Shown: in pieces, positions 1 through 4,840 of the stretch | How positions within the stretch are numbered: the stretch's first letter is position 1 | Layout: each line of letters begins with the position of its first letter | NCBI GenBank assembly: GCA_019322805.1 | Contig: JAHWIC010000044.1 | Span: 1-5,620 of the forward strand | Direction of reading: 5' to 3' | DNA: 5,620 bases | From: Candidatus Woesearchaeota archaeon | Lineage (GTDB): Archaea > Nanobdellota > Nanobdellia > Woesearchaeales > JAHWIC01 | Notes under the pieces: generated by a model | Told to the model about the DNA's origin: nothing | Database searches by the model: none | What the model saw: only the letters and a program-made list of their open reading frames with translations | Position numbers and translations under genes: made by a program

Positions 1-156
1 CTCTCCTTTTACTGTGCAGACATTGATTACTAAAACGTTTGCCTCATCAGGTTTTCTGACTATCTCAAACTGTGCTTGCTTAAGTAAACCCATCATAACC
101 TCTGACTCAGAGAAGTTTGTACTGCAGCCGTGGGTTTTGAAGTATACCTTTATCAT
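1..156 (-). CDS. tRNA t6A37 methylthiotransferase (CDKAL1/MtaB type), N-terminal fragment
   Basis: The 52 codons present encode the start of a UPF0004 domain; the rest lies beyond the left edge. The opening resembles MiaB-family enzymes: VYFKTHGCSTNFSESEVM, then NVLVINVCTVKGE. Cys11 (THGCSTN) and Cys47 (NVCTVK) correspond to two of the three conserved cysteines that hold the auxiliary 4Fe-4S cluster. The third cysteine, the radical-SAM CxxxCxxC motif and the TRAM domain would lie outside the window. The family adds a methylthio group to N6-threonylcarbamoyladenosine at position 37 of ANN-decoding tRNAs. The CTVK sequence after the second cysteine fits the CDKAL1-type archaeal/eukaryotic branch better than MiaB or RimO. 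The ATG at 156 is chosen because a TATA-like box sits about 27 bases upstream and no Shine-Dalgarno sequence is visible, so the mRNA is probably leaderless. Family assignment is fairly secure; subfamily is inference from a short piece. Confidence 0.85.
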   Translation of the reverse strand, partial: MIKVYFKTHGCSTNFSESEVMMGLLKQAQFEIVRKPDEANVLVINVCTVKGE

Positions 157-178
157 AGAAATTGAGAATTATGGCGGG

Positions 179-186
179 TTTAAAAA
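179..186 (-). promoter_or_regulatory. TATA-like box for the methylthiotransferase gene
   Basis: The minus strand reads TTTTTAAA here, centred about 27 bases before the ATG at 156. This is the archaeal TATA-to-start distance expected for a leaderless transcript. Confidence 0.5.
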
Positions 187-284
187 GATAATTAATAAAC
201 CAGTATCAATAGAAAGGATTCAATAAAAAATAATTCCGAAATTCCTTTTTAGAATTAGTTAAGAACAATAAACAAATAACCAAT

Positions 285-451
285 AAAAAAATAAATCTGA
301 AAATCCCTTTTAGAGCCACTATAAGGGAATTTCATCTTAGTTTGGTTCTTAAGAAACAGAATAAGATGATTTTTGCCTTAAGAAAGGAATAAAGCAAAAA
401 TCAGATTGTTGCCGAGTGAAACGAGCACAACTAAGGAATCTTTGATTCCCG
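285..451 (-). ncRNA. Foldable intergenic region: possible structured RNA or terminator
   Basis: This gap of about 330 bases holds no credible ORF but is dense in inverted repeats. AATCTGA (294-300) pairs with TCAGATT (401-407). Between those arms lie three back-to-back hairpins: 301-309 with 323-332 (one mismatch), CATCTT 333-338 with AAGATG 363-368 (with an inner near-palindrome 344-357), and TTTTTGC 370-376 with GCAAAAA 394-400. Together they draw a compact four-way junction. A further hairpin GGAATC-TTT-GATTCC lies at 435-449. On the minus strand the junction is followed at once by seven T residues (285-291), like an archaeal terminator, which is why the minus strand is preferred. It could be an independent small RNA, the 3' end of the upstream operon, or DNA structure. 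No known RNA family was recognised. Confidence 0.35.
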
Positions 452-467
452 TTTATTTTTTGTTTTT
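435..467 (+). terminator. Hairpin followed by T-rich tract
   Basis: GGAATC and GATTCC (435-449) form a perfect 6-bp stem with a TTT loop. On the plus strand it is followed by a T-rich run of about 18 bases. No plus-strand gene ends here, so the role may be protective, or the hairpin may belong to the minus-strand structure at 285-451. Confidence 0.3.
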
Positions 468-486
468 ATTGAATTTTTAAATTGAT

Positions 487-1269
487 TTATTGCTTATAAA
501 CCGGCTTCTTAACATCCATCATCCAAGATGTTATAACTCTAGTCTCATGCTCATCCGGAGTGTGGATTGCTTCGTGCAGATCAACCATTGTTTTTAATGG
601 ACTATAAAGCATATCTGCCCTTAAAGCCTGGTAATTATCGCCTAAGAAAGTAAATCCTAAGACACCGCCCATCTGGGCTTCTGGAAAGATATCAACCCAT
701 TTGTTTGCAGCTCTGTTTGAGAAATCCTGTTTATTGATTTCCTTCTTTTCTTCGTAATCCAAGAGAGGAATATTATAATTGATTGTAACATGCTCTTTTC
801 CGTAATTTCCTGAGTATTGGATATCTATTGAGTAGCCTTTTTCTTCGCCTGGTTCTTTCTCTCTTAATACAGAGAATGACTGCTCTTCTTTGCCTTCTTT
901 CTTCGCTTTTTCAGTCGGCTTAAGCTCAATATCGATCCTTTCTTCAGAGCCATCCTCATGATATTTGATGCTGACAGAATAATCCTTCAAAGCCTCATTT
1001 TCAGCTTCTCTTCCAATCTCCAGGCCGTACTCAACATGCTTTGCTTTGGTCTTTTTGTCTTCAACAACTCTTAGCACCTCTTCCAGAGCAGTATCTTCAG
1101 AGAGCTTTTTCTTATTCTTTATCTCTTTTTCAGGCCTCTTAGCCAGTTTCTTAACCAAGGCTTCCAGGAATGAAAATTCATCCTTTTCTTTTCCGAAGTT
1201 TCTTTCAACCTTAGAATCAACAGCCGGAACAATATACCTTAATATATCCTTAAGAAGCAAGTCACTCAT
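487..1269 (-). CDS. Unrecognised Lys/Glu-rich protein with C-terminal HEAIH (metallopeptidase-like) motif
   Basis: From the preferred start the protein has 260 residues (MSDLLLKDILRYIVPAVDSK...). The N-terminal half is rich in K and E and likely helical or coiled. The middle has alternating patterns (YSVSIKYHEDGSEERIDIEL, GYSIDIQYSGNY) typical of beta strands. Near the C-terminus comes LHEAIHTPDEHETRVITSWM, with HEAIH at residues 232-236, matching the HExxH zinc-protease signature. Glutamates at 240 and 242 could supply a third ligand, but the spacing is not that of a standard gluzincin or metzincin, so catalysis is unproven. No signal peptide or membrane segment is evident. An alternative ATG at 1278 would add three residues and overlap the previous gene by 8 bases. 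The ATG at 1269 is preferred because it repeats exactly the TAG-A-ATG junction seen between the two preceding zinc-ribbon genes. It is probably the last gene of that operon. Confidence 0.75.
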   Translation of the reverse strand: MSDLLLKDILRYIVPAVDSKVERNFGKEKDEFSFLEALVKKLAKRPEKEIKNKKKLSEDTALEEVLRVVEDKKTKAKHVEYGLEIGREAENEALKDYSVSIKYHEDGSEERIDIELKPTEKAKKEGKEEQSFSVLREKEPGEEKGYSIDIQYSGNYGKEHVTINYNIPLLDYEEKKEINKQDFSNRAANKWVDIFPEAQMGGVLGFTFLGDNYQALRADMLYSPLKTMVDLHEAIHTPDEHETRVITSWMMDVKKPVYKQ

Positions 1270-1270
1270 T

Positions 1271-1405
1271 CTAACCATCTATAACAAAACCGCATTTCTT
1301 GCAGTATAGCTCACCAGACTCTCTGATTATATCTGTGCTGCCGCAATCAGGGCATTTCCTCTCCCCTTCTCCCTCCACTGCCTGTAATGATTTTTGTGCT
1401 GGCAT
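1271..1405 (-). CDS. Stand-alone TFB/TFIIB-type zinc ribbon, 44 aa
   Basis: The translation is a single zinc ribbon: CPDCGSTDII, then ELYCKKCGFVIDG and a stop. The two knuckles (Cys18/Cys21 and Cys35/Cys38) and the CGFVID ending match the N-terminal ribbon of archaeal transcription factor B, which binds the RNA polymerase dock domain. A full TFB is near 300 residues, with a B-reader/linker and two cyclin folds; here translation stops right after the ribbon, and the downstream reading frame is an unrelated protein. It is therefore a mini-protein rather than a visible frameshift product. It starts one base after the stop of the preceding zinc-ribbon gene (TAG-A-ATG), so translational coupling is likely. 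Its role is unknown: it might compete with TFB, or be a general metal-binding ribbon. Similar ribbons occur in other small nucleic-acid-binding proteins, so the TFB link is by similarity only. Confidence 0.75.
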   Translation of the reverse strand: MPAQKSLQAVEGEGERKCPDCGSTDIIRESGELYCKKCGFVIDG

Positions 1406-1406
1406 T

Positions 1407-1541
1407 CTATTTCTGCTCTTTCGCAACCTCATGATTGCATTTCTCACACTTTAGTATATTATACTCTGTACCTTTAATCTCCCTGGCTTCTACAAGCTTA
1501 TACTTTCCACCGCATAAGCTGCACTTTCCATAGTCAGCCAT
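1407..1541 (-). CDS. Small zinc-ribbon protein, 44 aa
   Basis: The translation begins MADYGKCSLCGGKYKLVEAR and continues to LKCEKCNHEVAKEQK. Two CxxC knuckles (Cys7/Cys10 and Cys32/Cys35), 21 residues apart, form a classic zinc ribbon. The function is not recognised; such ribbons usually bind nucleic acid or a partner protein. The ATG is supported by a Shine-Dalgarno-like GGGGGTG (1546-1552) four bases upstream. The gene lies 48 bases after the phosphohexomutase stop and one base before the next zinc-ribbon gene, so it probably heads a three-gene transcript, either with its own promoter or by read-through from the mutase gene. Confidence 0.75.
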   Translation of the reverse strand: MADYGKCSLCGGKYKLVEAREIKGTEYNILKCEKCNHEVAKEQK

Positions 1542-1545
1542 TGGG

Positions 1546-1587
1546 CACCCCCTTTATACAGGGTATATAGCAAGCTTCCTTTTTAAA
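1546..1587 (-). promoter_or_regulatory. Candidate promoter and ribosome-binding site for the zinc-ribbon operon
   Basis: On the minus strand there are two TATA-like stretches, TTTAAAAA (1580-1587) and TATATA (1564-1569), followed by GGGGGTG (1546-1552) four bases before the ATG at 1541. The first box would give a short leader containing the Shine-Dalgarno-like site; the second would give a nearly leaderless mRNA. The sequence alone does not decide between them. Confidence 0.4.
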
Positions 1588-1589
1588 TC

Positions 1590-3017
1590 TTACGGTTTTT
1601 TACTACTCTGGGGGTTCGAAACCCTAATTGCTTCTTTAAGCAGTTTTTTTGCTAATTTTTCAGAAGGAGCATCAGTTATTATCCTGAAAACACTATGCTC
1701 TGTCCTTGATGTTCTGAAGAATATCCATGAATCACCAATCCATATCTTTAAGGTTCCAAAAGGATCCTTGCTGTCTAATATTTTACAGTCTTTTTTGCTG
1801 TAATACCTCTTTATTTTTTCTTTTATTGACTTTAATCTCTTTGGATTGACCTTTATGTTCTTCTTTGGTGTGGAGTATTTTGGCAGTTTGCCTATGATCT
1901 TCTTTAATGGCTTTTTCTGAGTGGCCATTACGTTCATTATTAATAACAGGGTTAGTATTCCATCCCTGCATCTGTTCGGAGGAATTATTACTCCGCCGTT
2001 AGAGCCTTCGCCTCCAACCTTGGAGTTATGTTTTCTCATCTCATCCACAACATTAATCTCTCCAACCTCTACTTCCTTTATTTTTGCGCCAAAACCTTCT
2101 GCAACATCCTTTACCATGCTTGAGGTTGCATCGTTTGTTACTATGACCTGTTTTTCAGGGTGTTTAAGGCTTAATAGAACATCTTCAACAGCCAAAGCCA
2201 GTATGTATCTTCCAGAAAGATAAGTGCCGTCTGGCAGGACTAATTTTATCCTGTCTGCATCACAGTCAAAGCCAGCTGCTAGATCAACCTTATGTTTCTC
2301 TGCTATAGGCGCCAGGTATGAAAGTGTTTCCCTTATCGGCTCTACCTTTCTTTTATATTCTCCAGGATGGTTGTTTATTGCAATGTTCCTGATTCCCATC
2401 TTTGTGAGTATATCCTCAGCAATAACACCTGCACCACCATTAGGATCTAAGAGAACTTTCAGGTTAGCTTTCCTTATTTTTTTAATATGGTCTTTTCCTA
2501 TTAATTTTACCAGGTAATTGTGATACTTGATCATTAAATCAGACTGTTTCCCGATGATTTTCTTTATCTTTAGGGTTTTCTCCTTGTACAGGAAATCCTT
2601 TAAGAAAACAGCCTCTGGTATGTTTTTTATTTTATTGAATTCATCAATTAATTTTTCAGAATCCTTTACCCTTAATATCGCACCATCTTTGTCCAAGAAC
2701 TTAAATCCATTCCATTCCGGCTCATTATGGGAAGCAGTTATTATAATTCCGCCGTCTGCTTTGTAATGCCTGACTGCAAACTCAATTGCTGCTGTCGGCA
2801 TTACGCCAACATCAATTATGTTTACTAAAGAATCAATCATTGCTTTCTTTAAGTTTCTACATGAAGGCCTTGTATCAGAGCCAATGACTATTGTTGGCTC
2901 TTTCTTTGCCCTTTTTTTAACAAATCTGCGGTATAGGAAAGCATATCTCCTGGCAATATCATCTGTTAATGCCTTTCCGTAAACACCCCTTATTCCTGAA
3001 AAAGACTGGACTAGCAT
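1590..3017 (-). CDS. Alpha-D-phosphohexomutase (phosphomannomutase / phosphoglucomutase / phosphoglucosamine mutase family)
   Basis: This is a full-length 475-residue enzyme with all four signature loops of the family, which moves phosphate between C1 and C6 of hexose phosphates through a phosphoserine. In order: an N-terminal FSGIRGVYGK; the active-site loop TASHNEPEWNG with phospho-acceptor Ser96; the metal loop DCDADR at 251-256; the sugar-specificity loop GGEGSNGG at 335-342; and the phosphate-binding loop RTSRTEHSVFRI at 435-446. Oddities: the usual TASHNP is TASHNE, DGDADR is DCDADR, and TEP is TEH. The key Ser, Asp and Arg residues are kept, so activity is expected. Which sugar is used cannot be decided from sequence. 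The likely roles are supplying mannose-1-P or glucosamine-1-P for glycans and nucleotide sugars in the cytoplasm. A TATA-like box about 28 bases upstream supports the ATG at 3017. It is the last core gene before the accessory cassettes. Confidence 0.93.
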   Translation of the reverse strand: MLVQSFSGIRGVYGKALTDDIARRYAFLYRRFVKKRAKKEPTIVIGSDTRPSCRNLKKAMIDSLVNIIDVGVMPTAAIEFAVRHYKADGGIIITASHNEPEWNGFKFLDKDGAILRVKDSEKLIDEFNKIKNIPEAVFLKDFLYKEKTLKIKKIIGKQSDLMIKYHNYLVKLIGKDHIKKIRKANLKVLLDPNGGAGVIAEDILTKMGIRNIAINNHPGEYKRKVEPIRETLSYLAPIAEKHKVDLAAGFDCDADRIKLVLPDGTYLSGRYILALAVEDVLLSLKHPEKQVIVTNDATSSMVKDVAEGFGAKIKEVEVGEINVVDEMRKHNSKVGGEGSNGGVIIPPNRCRDGILTLLLIMNVMATQKKPLKKIIGKLPKYSTPKKNIKVNPKRLKSIKEKIKRYYSKKDCKILDSKDPFGTLKIWIGDSWIFFRTSRTEHSVFRIITDAPSEKLAKKLLKEAIRVSNPQSSKKP

Positions 3018-3040
3018 ACTGTTTTTGATTAATATGTTAG

Positions 3041-3048
3041 TTTATAAG
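3041..3048 (-). promoter_or_regulatory. TATA-like box for the phosphohexomutase gene
   Basis: The minus strand reads CTTATAAA, preceded by an A-rich BRE-like stretch and centred about 28 bases before the ATG at 3017. No Shine-Dalgarno sequence follows, so transcription is probably leaderless. The structured element beginning near 3056 abuts this promoter. Confidence 0.55.
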
Positions 3049-3055
3049 TTTTTTC

Positions 3056-3167
3056 TTTGGAGTGGAGTGACCTCGAGCGACCGGCAGGGAGCTCAGAGCG
3101 GAACGACCAGAGGTGCGAGGCAAGCGAATATATGAGCGCAGAGTATGACGCAGGGCACTCTTTCTAA
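3056..3167 (+). repeat. Structured element, copy 1 (divergent or shortened)
   Basis: A GC-richer block without an ORF lies between two divergent genes. Its segment GCGACCGGCAGGGAGC (3077-3092) aligns without gaps to the 16-nt apical loop of the two better copies (11 of 16 identical). It is likewise closed by a stem, CTCGA (3072-3076) with TCaGAG (3093-3098), of different sequence. Further on, GAGCGCAGAGT (3134-3144) matches GAGCGAAGAGT (3991-4001) in 10 of 11 positions. The left hairpin with an AATGTCATT loop, found in the other copies, is missing here. The ends can also pair weakly: GAGTGACC (3066-3073) with GGGCACTC (3153-3160), 7 of 8. Homology is inferred from short matches in the same order and orientation. 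Confidence 0.5.
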
Positions 3168-3216
3168 AGCACGAAGTGTTGTAAATAAATGATATAAGGG
3201 GCGAGAAAACAAAAGG

Positions 3217-3254
3217 TTTAAATATGAGTACACATTTGTATATACAAATAAGTA
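3217..3254 (+). promoter_or_regulatory. Promoter and palindromic operator of the Fic-RHH module
   Basis: TTTAAATAT (3217-3225), preceded by an AAAAGG BRE-like stretch, is a strong TATA candidate. Next comes a perfect 16-bp palindrome, ATTTGTATATACAAAT (3234-3249), flanked symmetrically two bases away by TAC (3229-3231) and GTA (3252-3254). It lies over the expected transcription start, ending 11 bases before the toxin ATG. This is the usual place for an RHH antitoxin dimer to repress its own operon; binding by the RHH protein encoded at 3589-3828 is inference. Confidence 0.6.
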
Positions 3255-3260
3255 TCTAAA

Positions 3261-3602
3261 ATGAGATTTGCATTAACAAAAAAGGACATTATAGCCCTAA
3301 ATCAGGAGTTTGAAGGCGGATCCGTCCATAACGAGGCAAGTTTAGACTTTGCATTAGGTTATGCGAGAAAAACTGAAAATTGGACGAAAGCGTTGGCTTG
3401 GTTAGTTAGAGCTATACTGCTGGATCACGTTTTTGAAGACGGAAACAAAAGGACAGCTGCATTATTAATTAAAGCTTACACTGAGTATGAAAACCACAAA
3501 ACATATGATGATAAACTTATAAAATTAATCAAAAAAATAATTTTGGGAAAGATTTCAAGTATAAAAAGAATTGAGGATATGATAAAAGATGCAATCAAAT
3601 AA
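3261..3602 (+). CDS. Fic/Doc-family toxin
   Basis: This 113-residue protein carries the Fic signature HVFEDGNKRTAA at residues 56-67. His56 is the catalytic base, the acidic residue at 60 the metal ligand, and GNKR (61-64) the anion-binding nest that grips the nucleotide phosphates. The K in GNKR, in place of the G of GNGR, and the short length place it with Doc-like proteins. Doc of phage P1 phosphorylates EF-Tu; other Fic proteins transfer AMP. Which reaction applies here is not visible. The helix before the motif (ALAWLVRAILLDH) and the GGSVHNEASLDFAL stretch fit the Doc fold. The gene is first in a two-gene operon and overlaps the antitoxin gene by 14 bases. It sits behind a palindromic operator. 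No inhibitory (S/T)xxxE(G/N) helix is evident within the protein, so inhibition must come from the partner. Confidence 0.85.
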   Translation: MRFALTKKDIIALNQEFEGGSVHNEASLDFALGYARKTENWTKALAWLVRAILLDHVFEDGNKRTAALLIKAYTEYENHKTYDDKLIKLIKKIILGKISSIKRIEDMIKDAIK

Positions 3603-3828
3603 ATTTTTGAAGATCGCTAAGGAAGTTGCTGAGAAGGATAAAGTGTTATTTGATACCCTAATTGAATTTGAAAAGACTAAAAAAATAAGGACTAAATCCC
3701 GGCTTAATTTTACAATAGATAAATCAATTGCCTCAAGATTCAAGAAATTTTGTAGGGATAAAGGGTATAATATGAGTGCAAAAGTAGAAAAGGCAATGAA
3801 GGATATTATTGAGAAAGAAGGTTATTAG
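3589..3828 (+). CDS. Ribbon-helix-helix (CopG-like) antitoxin
   Basis: This is a 79-residue protein. Residues 38-77 (RLNFTIDKSIASRFKKF, then CRDKGYNMSAKVEKAMKDII) show one basic beta strand followed by two helices with a turn at GYNMS, the pattern of RHH dimer-forming DNA-binding domains. The charged helical N-terminus (1-35) would be the part free to contact the toxin, the reverse of the common layout with the DNA-binding domain first. The ATG lies inside the toxin frame, giving a 14-base overlap that suggests translational coupling. Toxin-before-antitoxin order is less usual but known. It probably represses the operon through the palindrome at 3234-3249. Assignment as antitoxin rests on domain type and on its place beside a Fic/Doc gene. 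Confidence 0.78.
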   Translation: MQSNKFLKIAKEVAEKDKVLFDTLIEFEKTKKIRTKSRLNFTIDKSIASRFKKFCRDKGYNMSAKVEKAMKDIIEKEGY

Positions 3829-3854
3829 TTAGTTTTCTCACCCTTTTACTAAAA

Positions 3855-4025
3855 TAAGAATGAGTGCCCGAGTAATATTGAATTGAATGTCATTCAATTC
3901 CCTTGCCCGAATTTTTCCACGGGCGACTAGCTAGGAGACCGTGCTGGAAATTTGAGAGGTGGAAGGACGAGCGAACGAATGGAAATTCGTGAGCGAAGAG
4001 TTTTGGGACAAAGGCGACCCCTTAA
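3855..4025 (+). repeat. Structured element, copy 2
   Basis: No ORF is present, but several hairpins are. (i) GAATTGAATG (3880-3889) and CATTCAATTC (3891-3900) form a perfect 10-bp inverted repeat about one T. (ii) CACGG (3918-3922) and CCGTG (3939-3943) enclose GCGACTAGCTAGGAGA; the stem continues outward through a 2-nt bulge (CT, 3944-3945) into a pairing of 3911-3917 with 3946-3953. (iii) ACGAAT-GGAA-ATTCGT (3975-3990) is a 6-bp stem with a GNRA-type tetraloop. Positions 3913-3943 are identical to 4903-4933 (31 nt). The left arm (3855-3869) pairs with the preceding copy and the right arm (4001-4025) with the following copy. The block fills the space between the antitoxin stop and the next promoter. 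It may act as RNA or as folded single-stranded DNA; no known family was recognised. Confidence 0.7.
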
Positions 4026-4082
4026 CGTTCAATTTATAGCAAAATTATCTCTAAAATAATAAATGGCAGAAAAATAGAAAAA

Positions 4083-4108
4083 TTTAAATATATAAAGTGT
4101 ATATACAC
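4083..4108 (+). promoter_or_regulatory. Promoter and palindromic operator of the RHH gene
   Basis: TTTAAATAT (4083-4091) is centred about 29 bases before the ATG at 4116, giving a leaderless mRNA. It is followed by a perfect 12-bp palindrome, GTGTATATACAC (4097-4108). The layout, and even the TTTAAATAT box and TGTATATACA core, repeat those of the Fic-RHH promoter; only the palindrome flanks differ. Autorepression by the RHH protein is the likely use. Confidence 0.6.
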
Positions 4109-4115
4109 CGTTAAT

Positions 4116-4376
4116 ATGGCAACTGAACTAGTTACCTTCAAGATGGAGCATGAATTCTTAGAAGATGTAGATGAAACTGCTAAGAATGCTGGCTTTCAAA
4201 ATAGGACTGAATTCATAAGGGCTGCACTAAGAGAAAAAGTGGATGATGTTAAATTAAAAAAAGCTATGCAGGAGATAGCTCATTTAAGAGGAGCATCAAA
4301 GAAGAAAACCACTGATAAAGAAAGAGAGAGAATTAGGGAAAAAGTTTTTGAAGAGTTTGATAAGAAGTTTAAATGA
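4116..4376 (+). CDS. Ribbon-helix-helix DNA-binding protein, likely antitoxin
   Basis: This 86-residue protein has its RHH domain at the N-terminus: strand ELVTFKM (4-10), helix EFLEDVDETAKNAG (13-26), turn FQNR, and helix TEFIRAALREKVDD (31-44). This is the standard archaeal CopG/NikR-type pattern, forming a dimer that inserts the paired strands into the major groove. The C-terminal half (45-86) is highly charged and helical (KKKTTDKERERIREKVFEEF), suited to wrapping a toxin. The neighbouring gene on the opposite strand encodes a PIN nuclease, the usual partner of such antitoxins, but the two genes converge and overlap by 8 bases instead of forming an operon. A palindrome just upstream suggests autoregulation. 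It could alternatively be a transcription factor unrelated to the PIN protein. Confidence 0.82.
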   Translation: MATELVTFKMEHEFLEDVDETAKNAGFQNRTEFIRAALREKVDDVKLKKAMQEIAHLRGASKKKTTDKERERIREKVFEEFDKKFK

Positions 4377-4782
4377 GTTCTTCTGGTTTTACAACTTCGC
4401 ATATATCTTTCAATAATTGAAAATGTTTATCCCTTGAAACTAAGACTGCCTTATTGTCTCTAGCCAAGATCGCATGAATCGCATCTCCTCTAGGCAGCTT
4501 TCTTTCTTCAGCAATCTTTTTTGCTTCATTCCACTGTTCTTCTGAAACATCTACTTTTTCCATAATCTTTTCAAAATGCAAAGTCAGTCCTCTAATCTGG
4601 TCCAAGGTATATGCTGTTTCTAGTTCTCTAAGCAAGAATGTGGAAACTACAATTTTACTTTTGGAAGCAAGAAGTTTACATAACAATTTGAAAGCAAACT
4701 CTCCAATATCTTTAGAAGGATCAGTACGATCTTCATAGTAATCCATCCAGATTGAAGTATCTAAATAATATTTTTCTGCCAT
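4369..4782 (-). CDS. PIN-domain ribonuclease, likely VapC-like toxin
   Basis: The 137-residue protein starts MAEKYYLDTSIWMDYYEDR and keeps the four acidic residues expected of an active PIN nuclease: Asp8 (LDTS), Glu53 or Glu55 (LLRELETA), Asp100 (RGDAIHAILA) and Asp118 (VSRDKHF). PIN proteins cleave RNA with Mg or Mn; VapC toxins commonly cut tRNA or rRNA, but the target here is unknown. A GTG nine bases further upstream would add three residues. The ATG at 4782 is preferred because the TATA-like TTATATAA at 4806-4813 lies about 27 bases before it. The gene faces the RHH gene and its stop overlaps that gene's 3' end by 8 bases, so toxin and presumed antitoxin have separate promoters. This is unusual for VapBC and allows antisense interference at the 3' ends. 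Confidence 0.85.
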   Translation of the reverse strand: MAEKYYLDTSIWMDYYEDRTDPSKDIGEFAFKLLCKLLASKSKIVVSTFLLRELETAYTLDQIRGLTLHFEKIMEKVDVSEEQWNEAKKIAEERKLPRGDAIHAILARDNKAVLVSRDKHFQLLKDICEVVKPEELI

Positions 4783-4805
4783 TTTAATCACTAAGGTTTT
4801 AACAC

Positions 4806-4813
4806 TTATATAA
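4806..4813 (-). promoter_or_regulatory. TATA-like box of the PIN gene
   Basis: TTATATAA is centred about 27 bases before the ATG at 4782. No Shine-Dalgarno sequence is visible, so the mRNA is probably leaderless. No clear palindrome accompanies it, unlike the two RHH promoters in the window. Confidence 0.5.
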
Positions 4814-4840
4814 TTTGCTAATAAATTTAGCAGTTAAGAA

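Larger units (their letters stand above)
3153..3869. mobile_element. Putative cassette 1 (Fic-RHH) bracketed by imperfect inverted repeats
   Basis: GGGCACTCTTTCTAA (3153-3167), the right end of element copy 1, is the reverse complement of TAAGAATGAGTGCCC (3855-3869), the left end of copy 2, at 13 of 15 positions, including a perfect 8-bp block. Between the arms lie only the toxin-antitoxin pair and its promoter. No transposase or integrase is present, so mobility is inference. Confidence 0.35.

Noticed and set aside
14..226. Plus-strand 70-codon frame at the left edge
   Set aside because: It is antisense to a clear methylthiotransferase start and its product looks like no protein.
1046..1309. 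Plus-strand 87-codon frame, rich in Ser/Phe
   Set aside because: It is antisense to the Lys/Glu-rich HEAIH protein, whose codons give Ser/Phe/Leu on the other strand; no promoter fits.
1921..2766. Three plus-strand frames of 79-100 codons
   Set aside because: They lie inside the phosphohexomutase gene on the opposite strand, which has all its family motifs; they are shadows.
3880..3900. Simple transcription terminator for the Fic-RHH operon
   Set aside because: The hairpin is not followed by a T tract, and its counterpart at 4868-4888 lies between divergent promoters, where no transcript ends.
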